A stretch of 64,000 nt of DNA from Linum tenue. Taxonomy: Eukaryota; Streptophyta; Magnoliopsida; Malpighiales; Linaceae. A model generated the notes under the pieces. The model ran no database searches. It was not told the origin of the DNA and saw only the letters and a list, made by a program, of their open reading frames with translations. Where the stretch lies: contig CAMGYJ010000004.1 in assembly GCA_946122785.1 (NCBI GenBank), positions 16,266,150 to 16,330,149 of the forward strand, in the 5' to 3' direction. Shown here one piece after another: positions 35,233 through 46,895 of this stretch. Within the stretch, counting starts at the first letter, position 1, and every line of letters begins with the position of its first letter. The translations under genes were made by a program, and so were the position numbers.

Positions 35233-35390
35233 TCAAGAGCTGAATGATTCAGTTGGCAGCTTCACACATAATCCTGTTGTCTCACTGAAATGCGCTCCAA
35301 CCCCAGGTTTTGCATCACTGACAGTGCCAGTAGCCCTTCTTTGCCATCTTCTCACTTCTGCTTTGCTTTGAGCTCCCGTCGGGACATGTA
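35233..35390 (-). pseudogene. Coding-like exon of unknown origin
   Basis: On the minus strand a frame of about 50 codons runs to a stop at 35233-35235 (ending KLPTESFSS), including KPGVGAHFSETTGLCV. Codon texture looks protein-like but I do not recognise the family. An overlapping frame (KKGYWHCQ) also looks plausible. It may be the last exon of the chimeric minus-strand cluster. Confidence 0.3.
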
Positions 35391-36036
35391 ACTAAGGCAA
35401 CATCACACTTCATTATGACAGCGACATCACATTTCATTAGTCCAGTAGAGAAAAAGAACAGATAGTTGGCTAAGCAATCGCTAAAATGAAGCATGGGTTT
35501 GTGTCGAGATTTATAGAGAAAATTCATAACTAAAAGCAGTTATGCATAAACACCATGTCATCCGATGAAACAAAAATAACTTCCTTTTCTACAGTTAAAC
35601 GTCGAAGGAGCATATGAAATTATAGGGTACTTGAACAATGAGAGCATTATCTAGTAGAGCATTCACATAACTGCATGCAAAAGAATGTATAAGTTCTAAG
35701 CATACAATCAAGCTGGTAAGCTCAACAAATACAAGAACAGGAACGTTATCTACTAACACATCCAGAACATGAAAACTACAGAAAAAGACTGCACCTAGAA
35801 AACATCTCCTAACACGGTGCTTGAGGTTCTATCCAAAGATAAATGCAAAGAACTGCACCTAGAAAGAGTGTTTGAGTGAACCTAGAAGGTCTGGTGTTTA
35901 TTCCTTATCTTGTTTATTCCTTATCTAGGCAGAAAGGTAGACATAAGAAGACCACAAATCACAGTATATAGAAGCAATTTATTCCTTATCATGGGTATTG
36001 AGTTTAATCCTATAAAGAAACCATAAATACTGTTAC

Positions 36037-36093
36037 CGTCATTGCTGCAGCAGAGAGTAAGCTGTCACAACACTCTCTTGTGTACTGCATATC
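36037..36093 (-). pseudogene. Single exon fragment of an At2g33490-like BAR-domain protein
   Basis: A 57-base exon with AG acceptor and GT donor encodes DMQYTRECCDSLLSAAAMT. This resembles the conserved DMQ..R.C.DSLL.AAA stretch of plant BAR-domain hydroxyproline-rich proteins, which are membrane-curvature factors. No neighbouring BAR exon is found on either side, so this is an isolated fragment. Confidence 0.5.
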
Positions 36094-36410
36094 CTGCGAA
36101 GAATTGAAGCAACAAAAAAAAAACAAACAAGAACTTAGTTTATATATATTCATGACCAAAAAAAAAAGGAATTGAAACCAGGTAATGCAAGTCAATGAAG
36201 AATCAGCATCTATCTCTACACTAATTCAACCAAGAAGAGCATCTGTTATTACAAGAAACCTAAGAACTCCACCGAGTTATGTGCAAAGGAAACGACTTGA
36301 GGTTATATTTAGTAGCATCAGTGACCCTCTAATTAGCCACAACAGGAGGGATTCTAGATAAGATGGGGGGAGGGGGGGTGGGGAAGTATTCTTTCTAGAC
36401 AAAAGTTTAC

Positions 36411-36542
36411 CTTCAGTTCCTCAACTCCTCTGGTCCCCAGCCTTGTATGAACATCACAAAGTAGGTGGCCAATCAGATCTTTGGCCTCATTTGATATCTT
36501 TGGCTCCTCAAGGAAATTCATGCATGCCTTCAAGTTTATTAT
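36411..36542 (-). pseudogene. Single exon of an NDR-type AGC protein kinase
   Basis: A 132-base exon with proper AG and GT borders encodes the segment near the end of the kinase domain: EEPKISNEAKDLIGHLLCDV then RLGTRGVEELK, characteristic of plant NDR/LATS kinases. The catalytic loop exons and the C-terminal extension are absent. It sits between TPR exons on one side and a BAR exon on the other, in the same orientation. Confidence 0.68.
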
Positions 36543-36630
36543 CTGACAGGAGATAGGGGATAATTCATCAAACCTAAGCCCACGAAAAATTCTAATCAGA
36601 TGAAACTGAGAAATAAACTTTGGCACTCAC

Positions 36631-38986
36631 CTTGTCGACTGGGTTTTGCTTGCTAAGTTGCTGCCGACCTATGTAAAAATTCGTCACAAAAACGTAAGTG
36701 GAGTATAGATGGGAGTCGGGGGATTGAATTAGATAGGTTATCAATAGGTTTTGGATGTCATATAAACACACCGGTATGCATTTATAATACTGTTCTATGA
36801 CAGTGAAAAATGCTCCCTAGTAAGATTTGACGTAAAGTCTTCAAAGCGATGTAGAGCAGCAAGGGATGTACTGACCTCTAAGAAGTAGAGATCCATATGC
36901 TATAGCTGCACCAGCATGTCCCTGCCAATAAATTGTGATTGGAAGAAGTTGTGATTCATTTGGGTTGCTAGTAAAATGAAAGAGCTTCTAAGAACTTAAG
37001 CAATATCAATTCTTTTTTTTTCTTCTTATGGGTAAGCAATATCAACTCTAAACAATTGTAGCTAAAAGTAAGTTACAAAAACTTTGGCAAGCAAACCAAA
37101 TTTCCCATGTAAGAGTTCATATTGAAAGAGGGGTCTCTGGAAGGAGAGCTCAGTGCAAATGCAGTTCATACTAGAGGGATCTCTGGAAGGAGAGCTCAGT
37201 GCAAATGCAGTTCAAATTAGATGGAGTTGAGAAAAGAAAGGGATGCTGGTTGGCTGTTTTACACTGGAGAAACTTCAATAAGATCCTCATTTCTTCTAAG
37301 TGTAATAAAGTTATCACTTGAAACCTTTAATCAACAACAGTAGCTTAAAAGAAACATTGATTGAGGGATTTGGCAGTTGGAAGACTTGTTAAGATCTTTC
37401 AATCAGTTCTGGATATCCAGTCTATTTTCTACAGCTCTGATAAACCACATAGAAACTAGGCAGCCTACTTTGCACAGGACTCACAATTAATTGTCGCAAC
37501 CACTTTACTAAGTAGATAAAAATATTCACCTTCTCTGATGCCCGATGAAAAACACTATATAGCTGAAGCAACATCTTTCTTCACACATTCTCCAGCCAAA
37601 TACACAGCGCCTAGGAGGTATAAAGCTCCTGGATGTAACTATACCAGATAAAAAGAAGAAAGGATTAGCAACAACGGAAGCATTGTTGTTGAGTATCTAA
37701 TCACAGAACAAAATACCTGGTCCACAGCCTTCTCCAAATAAAACAAAGCTTGTTGATCTGATTGAACCAAGTCATTCTATCAATAAGGGGCAAAGACAGT
37801 CGATATTAGAATGAGAATAAGCATATTTAGTAGGAGCATCCACATCCACCATGAACCATTACAAAAAGTTCCAGGGCCTTACTACAGCTTCAATATGGGC
37901 TGGCTACTTAGTTAAATGATTCTACCAACTGTATATCTAGTTATACTATTGATTTCTGCAAATATATCATAACCTGTTGTCGAGTATTGAAAGAGTGCCA
38001 GTGGTGTTACTGTTTTGCTTGCTGTTTGGTATAAATACAACATCCAGGCATTGTGTTTACTCTTCTTTCAGCAAATGATATCTAACTAACACAATTTGCA
38101 GAATCGGTATTAGAGGTCTAACCTCAACTCGCAGTTGACAACCCTAGTCCTATTGAGCATGGATCACCCATCTCCCCAGATTCCACTAACAAAGCAGCTC
38201 CTCTATGCCATTGGAACAAAACAATCACGAGCAGGAAACAGTCACCAAATGTTCAAAACGCCATAGCCAACTACTAACACAGGTATTCAAACGTAGGATG
38301 GACACTTTGAAAGACCGGCAGTAGCAAAGAAGTAAGCTGAAATGATCGAATAGTTATCAACAAGAAAATTGATTACAATAGCACGAATTGCACCGGATTT
38401 GCTAACTAGAAACTGGATGACTGGACTCGTGAACTCCTAATTTCAGGAAGAAGGACACGAAAGAGAAAGGGATTGACTCACATAGCTTTACAAGCACCAG
38501 GAACAGATACTTCAAATGCAACTTAGAAAGCCAGTATCTAGCATAAGTATTGGAATTGTCAGCCTCCAACGCCAGCTCGAAGTTCTCCTTAGCAGTCTGA
38601 TAATCAACTAAAAGCAGCTCTAAACCATCAAAACCTAACCTTGAATTACCGATTCCTACACACACACACACACACCCAAAAAAAAAAAAAAAAAACAGCT
38701 CATGGCGACAGACGAGGAACCCTACTCTGAGGTGAGGGATGGGGCGATGGTCATTCAGCTCGCAGTAATCGATGACTCTGTCCACTTCCTCTTCCTTCAA
38801 CGCGTTCCAGCCTTTGGCTATGAACTCCGTCGCCTTGATAAGAGAATAATCGACGACGCCCGACGGAAGGTGGAGAGAAGAAGGGCGGAGAAGGGAAGAC
38901 GGCTTCGTCTTCTCAAGTCGGCGGTTCCCCTCACCTCCGTCCGAGGTCCTGCTTGTCTCTCTGCAGTTGCTTGCTCCGGTCTCCAT
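36631..38986 (-). pseudogene. Decayed TPR/Sel1-like repeat protein gene copy
   Basis: Minus-strand exons follow a conserved plant tetratricopeptide protein. The first is the N-terminal exon with [20 protein letters not shown] (ATG at 38986). Next come [20 protein letters not shown] and [21 protein letters not shown] near 38200, ENDLVQSDQQALFYLEKAVD (37733-37795), LHPGALYLLGAVYLAGECVK (37570-37630), GHAGAAIAYGSLLLRG (36880-36925) and SKQNPVDK (36631-36680). Lesions: a one-base deletion after LHLKY, losses in the GDP exon, a TAG in place of the Trp codon and an extra T near 37550. The last exon of the family is missing. Exon-intron structure is retained, so it is a genomic, not processed, copy. 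Confidence 0.75.
38657..38696. repeat. (CA)n followed by poly(A)
   Basis: A CA-dinucleotide run of about 18 bases is followed by an A-run of about 18 bases inside the first intron of the TPR-like copy. Confidence 0.85.
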
Positions 38987-39327
38987 CCTTGTTTAGAGAG
39001 AAGCTCGAGAACGCAACAGGGAAGAGGGAAGAGAGAGATGCCCGATAATTGGAATGAAGCTTTTTACTTTACTGAAAATTTTGAGAAGGGCGGGATACTG
39101 AAACTTTCCTGGACGAATTTGTGGCGGTATTTTGGGAATGATCTGGGCCGTAGGAAAAATGTGGGTTCAACCCGGGCCGTCCGCGTAGGACGATATCCAA
39201 TCTGCTTTAAAATGTGGGTCTTCAAGAAAATGATTAGTTGATTACCGAAAAAAGTGTCCCCTTTTTGGCTCAAGATAGGGTGAGTAGAGTAGGGCATTTC
39301 TCCGCCCCTAAAGCCTACTTACTGTAT
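38987..39327. other. Boundary region, no gene seen
   Basis: This holds the 5' flank of the TPR-like copy and the 3' flank of the MULE transposase. I searched for the second MULE terminus with TCACCGC repeats and did not find it. Confidence 0.45.
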
Positions 39328-42300
39328 CTACCTATCTCTACTACTACTACTACTATTTGTGATTAAAGAATCTTGCTCTAGAGGTGGACCTGGGCAACGC
39401 CTCTTGTCATGACCCGGTTGTCTGCACTTTTGTTACACCCCGCTCGTCCCAAAAGCCAAAATGACAATTATACCCTTGGGTCAGGTTCCACCGTATCATC
39501 GATGAGGATTAAAAATGTGAACTAACGGTTCAAGCGGTGTCGAATTTCGACATAAAATGAGAAAGTTACGGGCATTATTTGAGTTTCGTATTAAACTCAA
39601 ACGTAATTAGGAAATTCCAAGAATAACCCCGAGGAAATTAAACCAAAGCTAAGCTAACCCTAATTACCCCAGGGCGGCACTTAATTTTTCCGCCGCTTAC
39701 CCTTAACCCGAAACCTCTTTTCATCTTCCCGTGCGAGAATGCCATTTGAATCGTCCCGATCCGAGCGTTCTACCTCCTCCCCTATTTCCAAATTCGTTGC
39801 AGCTTTCGGTTTAGGGTATCGCAAAGGTTGATCAACAAAATAGAAATTACCAATTGTGGGTTTTGGCAGAGGAGGGTTCTTCTTCTTTTGTGTGGGTACT
39901 CACTCGGTGGAGGGGAAGGAAGATACAAACTGGGGCTAGAGATGCTGAGATTGCGCAATTGAGGGAGCAACTTCATGATTTGGACACTTCCAAGTTACTG
40001 TTGGTCGAGACTATGAAGGCAAGAAGCTTGGAGAAAAGGAGTTGGAAGGTTGTGGATGCTTGGATGGAAATCTATATGCGAGGTAGTTAAAAGTGAACTG
40101 GGAAGCATGTAGAGATAATTGTGGGGTGGCAATATATGTTGCTTACACGTGGGGAGTTGGTGACTCATGGGTTTGGCTGCAAGCTTCACAAGATGTAAAC
40201 CACTTACTTGAACTCTTGTGTATAGAACTGGTCATGCGTCGAGAAGGAAGAGGGATCTTAACATTCAGATGAAGGATATCGAGTTACCATGAGAAGCGAC
40301 AACGGATAGTGAGGTGAGTGTAAAGGGGGTAAATTCTACGCCTTACGTATTCTTTTATGTTTTATGATTTTAAGTATTTTAGCGAATTGGTTATCGTTGC
40401 TTGGTTATGTGTATGATTGATCAGTTGTGCTTTGCTTGAGTTACGGTTTGAGGTGATTTTGTTTGAGTTGTGCTTGAAGTGAATGTTTATTAATTACTTT
40501 GAAATTTTTACGAGTATAAGTTATTATTAAAGAGTAAGAAACAAGGTCTTTTTAAGAAGTAACTCACCTTCAAGAAGGTGAAGTCGTTTTAAGTGTTTTT
40601 AGTCACTAGCGCCAGTCCGTTGCCTTTTGAGACATTTTGAGATAGAGCAGCAGTTATGCTCTTGAGACTTTTAAGATGAGCAGCAGTTATGCTCTTGAGA
40701 ATCGTGGTGAAGAGCCACCACGATAAGTTTAAGATGTTAGGGGGATGAATCGTTACGACTCCCCTAACTAAGTTTAAGTTTAAGGAAAGCCTGGATGGCT
40801 TCTCATACATATGAGTTGGCAACCGGACTAGCTAGTGAGGGATCCCCGTGTCAGTCAAGTATTTAAGTCAAGATTTGAGCTTTAAGAGAGGAGAGTAACT
40901 TCAACTCCCTCAAAGTTTAAGAGTTAAGATTTTAAGATTGGAAGTACAAACAACTTCCACTAGCCAAAGTCAAGTGTTTAAGTAAAGTACTCAAGTATTA
41001 GAATTATTAAAACGTAAGGGCGTAGACTGACCCCATCTCACTCACCAGGACTTAGTAAAGGAATAAGCGAGAACTAGATCGATAGTTGCAGCTAGAGGAG
41101 CAGTTAGTGAGCAGCGAGATCGAGAAAGCTGTTCGAGGCAAGCCAATTAGAGGAGGATAGTACAAGCATCACTGGAGGTGCCAGAGATCGAATCCGAGCA
41201 GACAACAAAGTAGAGTTTTAGTTATTGATTTACGATTATGAGTAGTGACTGGAGATTCAGATTAAGATTCTATGGTTGAGGTTTACCCAAGTGTTAGGGC
41301 TTTGTTTTAAGAGATTTCAGTTCACTTCAGTATTTGTTATGGTTATTTATGGAAAGCTTCCATTTTTTTCACAAGTCTTTCGTTTCTTATTTTGGTTTAT
41401 GAGTCATCAAGGGCATTTTAGTAAAATTAGTACCCGGCCGGGTTGGGGTGTTTCAACTTTGAGCAACGCTTTGGACCCCGTCGGGCACGTTGTGATTGGT
41501 CCATTTCATTGTGAATCCTTTCGGTCCTAGGACGACCTTTGGTGCGCTTTAAGTGTAACGGTGGGATAATCAACTTCCCATTGTCTACAGGCCAATAAGT
41601 TTCATCCGGCAGGGGGCTAAAACTTGACGAGTAGGAGTTCCTGATCGCCTGTTCCGTGTAGTAAGGACTAACCAAACTGTAAGCACTGAGGGTTATCGAC
41701 TTAGCTACTGCCATTGCATGTGAACAAGGTACTCTTCTGTTTTGATACTTTTGGCATGTACACTCTCCGGTGCGCGTTTCTACGTGTACAGTAACAGATT
41801 GACGATTATGCCCACGTCTTCCTCCACCCCAAATACCTGTTTGCACAGCAAAAATACCTTCATTGCGGTTGAACATAACAACTATGTGCTTGCTTGATTT
41901 CTCTTCGATCTTCTGCATGCCATCAAATATATGCTTAGCTATTGAATGACCAGCACGCTCCCTCCCAATAGCAGCATCCCGCCTCTTCACAAACCACTCG
42001 TTTACCTTCCAGTATGTCATCTCAACTAGGACAGATACAGGCATTGCCCTAATGCCCTTGTAGACTCCATTTATGCTCTGTCCATGGTTGGTAGTTGCAA
42101 TTCCAAATCTAGCCTCGTTGTCCATGTGAAATGTCCACATGTGCAGATCTTGACCTTCTGCCCATACTGCTCCCGCCCGGTGTATTTGACGGATCGTCTT
42201 CATCTTCTGCTCGTACTTTTTTGGTTGATGTGCAACCGCTACAAAACCGGAGAATTAATAATTAAGCCATAAGAAATTTCATTTGAACAATAAACCATGA

Positions 42301-44276
42301 ACAAGCACTGAATTACATTACTACCTGCACTCCACAATTGATCTCTTATGTCTTTCTTCTTGCAAAATTTGTGTTGGAAATTGGCTAGGAAGTGACGAAT
42401 ACACCAACGCCATGTCCATCCCCATTCGTCCGGGAAACCACGGACGGCGTGTTTAATCCCGGCATGTCGATCTGATATAATTGTAATACCCATTCTTTGT
42501 GACGTGGGCGTGTAGCTGGTCAAAGAACCATGCCCAACTTAGGTTGTTCTCCCCTTCAACTAATGCAAATGCTAAGGAAAAAATACTTAAATTTCCATCA
42601 ACCCCAGTGGCAATAAGAAGAGTTCCTTTATACTTCCCAGTAAGGAAAGTTCCATCAACCTGTTAAAAATGAATAATGAGTTAGTAGAAATTGAAATTAG
42701 TAAAGTAATGAAATAGTACAATATTTTGAGTCCGTAATATACCTGAATCACTGGCATGCAGAAGGGAAACCCGTCAATGCATGGCTTGAATGTCCAGAAC
42801 AGACGATGAAACATCAACTCGTTCTGTACTCGAACTTGATCTTCAGTTTCTACGTTGTTGTACCAAGGCACGAAAACCGTCCCAGGGTTGGACTCCTCCA
42901 TTGCGGACATTAGTCTGGGGGAGTAAAGCATACGAGTCATCCCAATCACCGTAGACCTCAGCCATGGCCTTCTGCTTCCCATGCCACGCCTTCTTATACC
43001 TTATGGTGTAGGAGTGTCGATCCTTCACCTCCGCCATGATAGCTTTTATCTTGATATCTGGTTGTGCCTCGATAAGGTGCTTAATGGTTCTTGCCACTTT
43101 TTTTGCTTTCAGTTGCCGGTGATCCTGTGAAAGTATGGTTGAGGAGCAACTGTGGTTGTTCTCTACTGTCCGCATGACCCAGACGCCCTTTCTCTTCATA
43201 TATGCAGCACGAAGTTGCCACATACAACCCTCTCCAGCATTCTTACAAATGACATGTAGTTGTCCCTTGTCAGAATATTTTACCTTCCATTCGAAGTTAC
43301 GCCGCATGGCTTCTTCGCTAAAAGCGTCTTGCACATCGGCTTTCGAAGTGAACGCCATACCCACTTCCAAATTAGCAGTCGGATTATACACAGGCATGGG
43401 CCGAAAGTCAGGGGCATCGTTCTGACCATATAAAAATTGATCAGGAACCTCTGTGTAGTAAGGCGTTGGTGCCTGACGGAACGCCACCTCACTGTCATCG
43501 ATCTCGTCGATATCGTCCGTATCTTCCTCCTCACTGACTGATCTCAAATCTTCCTCACTTTCATCGTCACTGGAGGCGAATGGATAACTCGGCTCAGGAT
43601 GGTCATCGTTACCAGCATAACCAGCATCGCCTTCTTGGTCATGTGAAGTACGCCCAGATCGAAGGGTGTTTTCAATGTCACCCCACTCTGGACCCCAAGC
43701 AGGCCATTGATCACCGTCGGGGGGAACGATATCGACGGCAGTCTCACCACCATGTGGCAGGTATTCTTCCCACCCAACACCTCCTTCAGAACTACCTCCT
43801 CCGTAGTTGCTTGAAGTACCTCCCCAACCATACCCTCCGGCAGAAGAACCTGCTCTGTAGTTACTTGAACTACCACCCCAGCCATACCCTCCTGCAAAAC
43901 CATCATCATAAGAATACTGGTGAGAATGAGTTTCACCGACCGGCTCGGTCTCGACATACACCTCTGCAAGCCGCACCCCGTTCTCAGATATGAACTGTAT
44001 CATCATGTTCGCATCGTCATCATCATTTATGTCAACTTTTTCGTACATGACTCCGTCAGCACTCATGTTGGGATACCGGTAAGTAATTTGACGAACTCTC
44101 ATTTGCCCGCCCGTACAAGTCCTTTCTGCACACCTGTCATGGAGTTCTTGCCACGAGAATCTCGACTCAATTGTAAGCATACTGGATTCGCCATTTTCAT
44201 AGTCGATCCCAATGTTCGAGTTTGTCACCCGACCATTCCAATAAATAATAAGCCGAAACTTCTTAAATTTACCCAT
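39328..44276 (-). pseudogene. MuDR-like (MULE) transposase gene, frameshifted and split by an LTR
   Basis: Minus-strand exons 44276-42743, 42659-42325 and 42238-41461, then continuing at 39425-39328 beyond an inserted LTR, spell a Mutator transposase. The N-terminal domain (MGKFKKFRLIIYWNGRV) and an acidic Gly-rich linker are followed by the DNA-binding domain near NHSCSS. The DDE core has VDGTFLTGKYKG and IISDRHAGIKHAV. The SWIM zinc finger is CTCQKYQNRRVPCSHAM. The final CCHC zinc knuckle has its first Cys before the LTR and its Cys-His-Cys remainder after it. Lesions: an extra base in a G5 run at 42917-42921, a second frameshift near 42490-42503 and the LTR insertion. The stop is at 39328-39330. 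Confidence 0.9.
39431..41455. mobile_element. Solo LTR of a retrotransposon, 2,025 bp
   Basis: The segment begins TGTTACACCCC and ends GGGGTGTTTCA (TG...CA). It is flanked by a perfect 5-bp duplication ACTTT at 39426-39430 and 41456-41460. There is no internal coding region, primer-binding site or second LTR, so it is the product of LTR-LTR recombination. Length and TGTTACACCCC ends fit Ty3-type LTRs, but the superfamily cannot be proven without the internal part. It interrupts the MULE transposase zinc-knuckle codons. Confidence 0.9.
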
Positions 44277-44855
44277 GTCTGCAATTTATAATAATTAAGT
44301 ATAGTATATAATTAGTACATTATGGATACAAAAACAATATCATCCAAAGCGATAATAAAATGCAACTAATTGATCTATTATGAGAAAACTAAACAAATTC
44401 ATCTAAATTCATAACTAACTAACTAACTAACATCTATCATATCATAATTAAACTAAATATATCATAACATATTTTCCAATAACCGCAATTCACTAAATAC
44501 AGACATATAATTACTAACACATCAACATGTAAAAAATACATACTTATAACATACTCAATCCCGATCTATCATGAGAAAACTAAACAAATAAATCTAAATT
44601 CAGTACTAACTAACTAACATCTATCATATCATAATTAATCTAAATATATAATTCTAACATACCTAATTCTAACACATCATCAAAATGTAAACAATACATA
44701 ATTCTAACATACCGAATCCCGACGAGTTTCTTGAGCAGTAAACTACGGAGGAACCAGCTGCGAAAACGACTTAACAAAACAAATTTTTTTTTTACTAATT
44801 TGCTGTTTGGCAGCAGGAGGGAAGTGGGGGTGGGTTTTTATAGAAAAAATGGGAG

Positions 44856-45180
44856 CTAATCACCGCTTTGGACCACGGCGGTGAACACATCATCGCCTTA
44901 GTCAACAGCGGTGATAGCTAGGTAGCTGTTACCTACTTCTCCACCTACCAGGGCTATGTAAAACGTGGTGGCAATCACTGTTGTTGACCGCAGCGGGGAT
45001 GCATTCACCGCCTTTGTCAAAAGCGGGGATACATTCCCCGCTTTGGTCAAAAGCGGTGATATGTTCCCCGCTTTTGTTTGAGGCGGTGATACGTTCCCCG
45101 CTGCTTCACTGTTTTGGACGAAAGCGGTGATTACTATCACTGTCTTTGTCCAAGACAGTGATGTTGAAACTGCTGTACTT
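44856..45180. repeat. Subterminal GCGGTGA/TCACCGC array of the MuDR-like element
   Basis: About eight spaced copies of TCACCGC, GCGGTGA and close variants such as TTCCCCGC occur at roughly 27-base intervals, separated by TTTGGTCAA-like words. Such arrays are candidate transposase-binding sites. Confidence 0.8.
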
Positions 45181-45259
45181 TGGGATTAGTTTTATAAGTA
45201 CTGTATTTAGGGAATTTTTTTTAATAACTCGAATATTCTGGGATTTTTTCCCTTTTTTT

Positions 45260-46496
45260 AATGCCTTGCACAACGGTTTGAGATTGCAGTCAGGTAGTAC
45301 GTACGACTGACATCTGGCATCTTTTTGTTAAATTAAGTGGAGGGCCAGTGGTCGAGTTGTTGTGGTTTGAATTGCAAACAATTCATGAAATTTATTTGAC
45401 ATGATGATATAGCCTCGAAGCTAAACTAATTCACACATTTATGCTATAAAATTGACACTATAATTGGTCATCGTATGAATTTATAAAACTATAGGGTGTA
45501 AGTTTCTGAAATACATAAAACACATTATACGAAATCACAAATAGTTGAAAAACAGTCACACAGAGGAAGTAAGAAAAATAAAATCATAAATAGCTTTTGC
45601 ATCACGTTATCCAATTGAATACTATGCCATTTGAGATTGAGATTTTTTCACATTAGCCAAATCCCTTTCTCTGTTGGCCCTTCCTGTGTGAGCAAGCTTG
45701 TTCTAGGTCCTCATTTTGTTTCACCTACGCACAAAAGCGAGACAAGACCTTTTTGTCCGTTGGTCTTCCGACAATCAAGTCAGAGTGTATCTTTCAGATA
45801 GATAAGTCACTTCTTCCGATTTCTAAATAGAGAATGTCTCATTAAATGTTTACATTCTCTTTGTTTATATCCAAGGTAGTTCCGACATTCTTGTCAAAAC
45901 ATTTAATGCAATGCCTCTGCCAACGGACGTGCGCCTCGACATACATCTCAGCACATTCAGCGGGAAGGGCGCATGCTCCAGCCGGTCACCTTCAGTACTA
46001 GTATGGACAGACGCCAGCTTTGTCGTTATGCGCCTCTAAAGATGGACTTCTTTCCCCGTGTGGCCCGGAATTGGTTCGCATTTACTCAAACTGGGCTTGT
46101 CCTAACACTATTATCATTCCAATTGGGTATGGCTTGCTTGGACGGCTTCTAAACACCTCACAACCATTCAAATTATTAAAATGATCACGATGATGCATCG
46201 AACATACTCGAAGGTGTGGGGAATCCTGTAGTACGAGTTAATAAATATTTCGTTTAATACATATATATATAACACCAAACATATTTTATTCGTTTAAAAC
46301 TTTCGTGTAATATTATTGTGAAATCGTTTCACTCGTTACCACACATATAAAAAACGATAACACGCAAAAACAACATCAGTTAATGACAAATTTGCAATTA
46401 TATGAAATATTGTATGCATTTCTAGTAGTTTGTGCAAGAACTTGGTCTCCCAATATAATAATGGCTGTTTTTTTAGTATTTTGAATTTGCTGTTGT
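45260..46496. other. Intergenic, no gene recognised
   Basis: Low coding signal on both strands. The part 45640-46100 has more even base composition and may be an old retrotransposon piece, but no terminal repeat, primer site or protein motif supports that. Confidence 0.4.
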
Positions 46497-46895
46497 TAAC
46501 CCTCTGTTTCCGAAGGAAGGGAGGAAAATGGAGGGGAGGGGAAGGGAATTAGGAGGGGAGGGATGATTAGGAGGTTAAGGAAATTGGAAAGAAAATGATG
46601 TTTTATAGAGGAAAGTGGGAAGGAAAATGTGTATTGGAAATTGTAATGGATATATTATTTTATTGGGTATGTAAGAATTGAATAATTTGATTATATTTTT
46701 ATATTATTTTGATGGGTTGTGAATTGTGAAGATGGTGGAGGAGAGAGATGATGCAGGAGAGAGATAACAAAAAAGAAAAATAAAAAGGGCCAACTTTTTC
46801 TTCTTCTCTCTTCTTTCCCTCCAATTTGGAGGGATTGATGGTACAGTAAATTTTCTTTTCTTTTCCCTTCCCCCCTTCTTTCAGAAACAAGGGAA
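46497..46895. mobile_element. MITE-like purine/pyrimidine inverted structure
   Basis: The left end CCCTCTGTTTCCGAAGGAAGGG is inverted at the right as CCCTTCTTTCAGAAACAAGGG with mismatches, and the interior has GGAGGGA on one side and TCCCTCC on the other. No clear target duplication. Confidence 0.4.

Larger units (their letters stand above)
39331..45259 (-). mobile_element. MuDR-like element with one recognisable terminus
   Basis: The 5' side of the transposase gene (44856-45259 on plus) carries subterminal GCGGTGA/TCACCGC units. It then has a stepped AT-rich end with GGGAATTTTTTTT and GGGATTTTTTCCC blocks, like the termini of the MULE at 14413-15380. The opposite end near 39.3 kb lacks such repeats, so the element is truncated there or its end has diverged. 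A solo LTR lies inside it. Confidence 0.75.

Noticed and set aside
38702..39241. 179-codon plus-strand frame opposite the TPR first exon
   Set aside because: The minus-strand reading matches a known TPR protein with introns; the plus frame is its antisense shadow extended by chance.
39854..40090. 78-codon frame inside the solo LTR
   Set aside because: LTRs of this type are non-coding and the frame has no recognisable domain; the TG...CA ends and duplication explain the region.
39411..41460. Reading the MULE transposase as ending in LKHPNPAGY
   Set aside because: Those residues come from LTR sequence. The ACTTT duplication and the zinc knuckle continuing on the far side show the true end is at 39328.
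43135..44291. Plus-strand frames opposite the MULE transposase
   Set aside because: They are antisense shadows of the 477-codon transposase frame, which carries the family's motifs.
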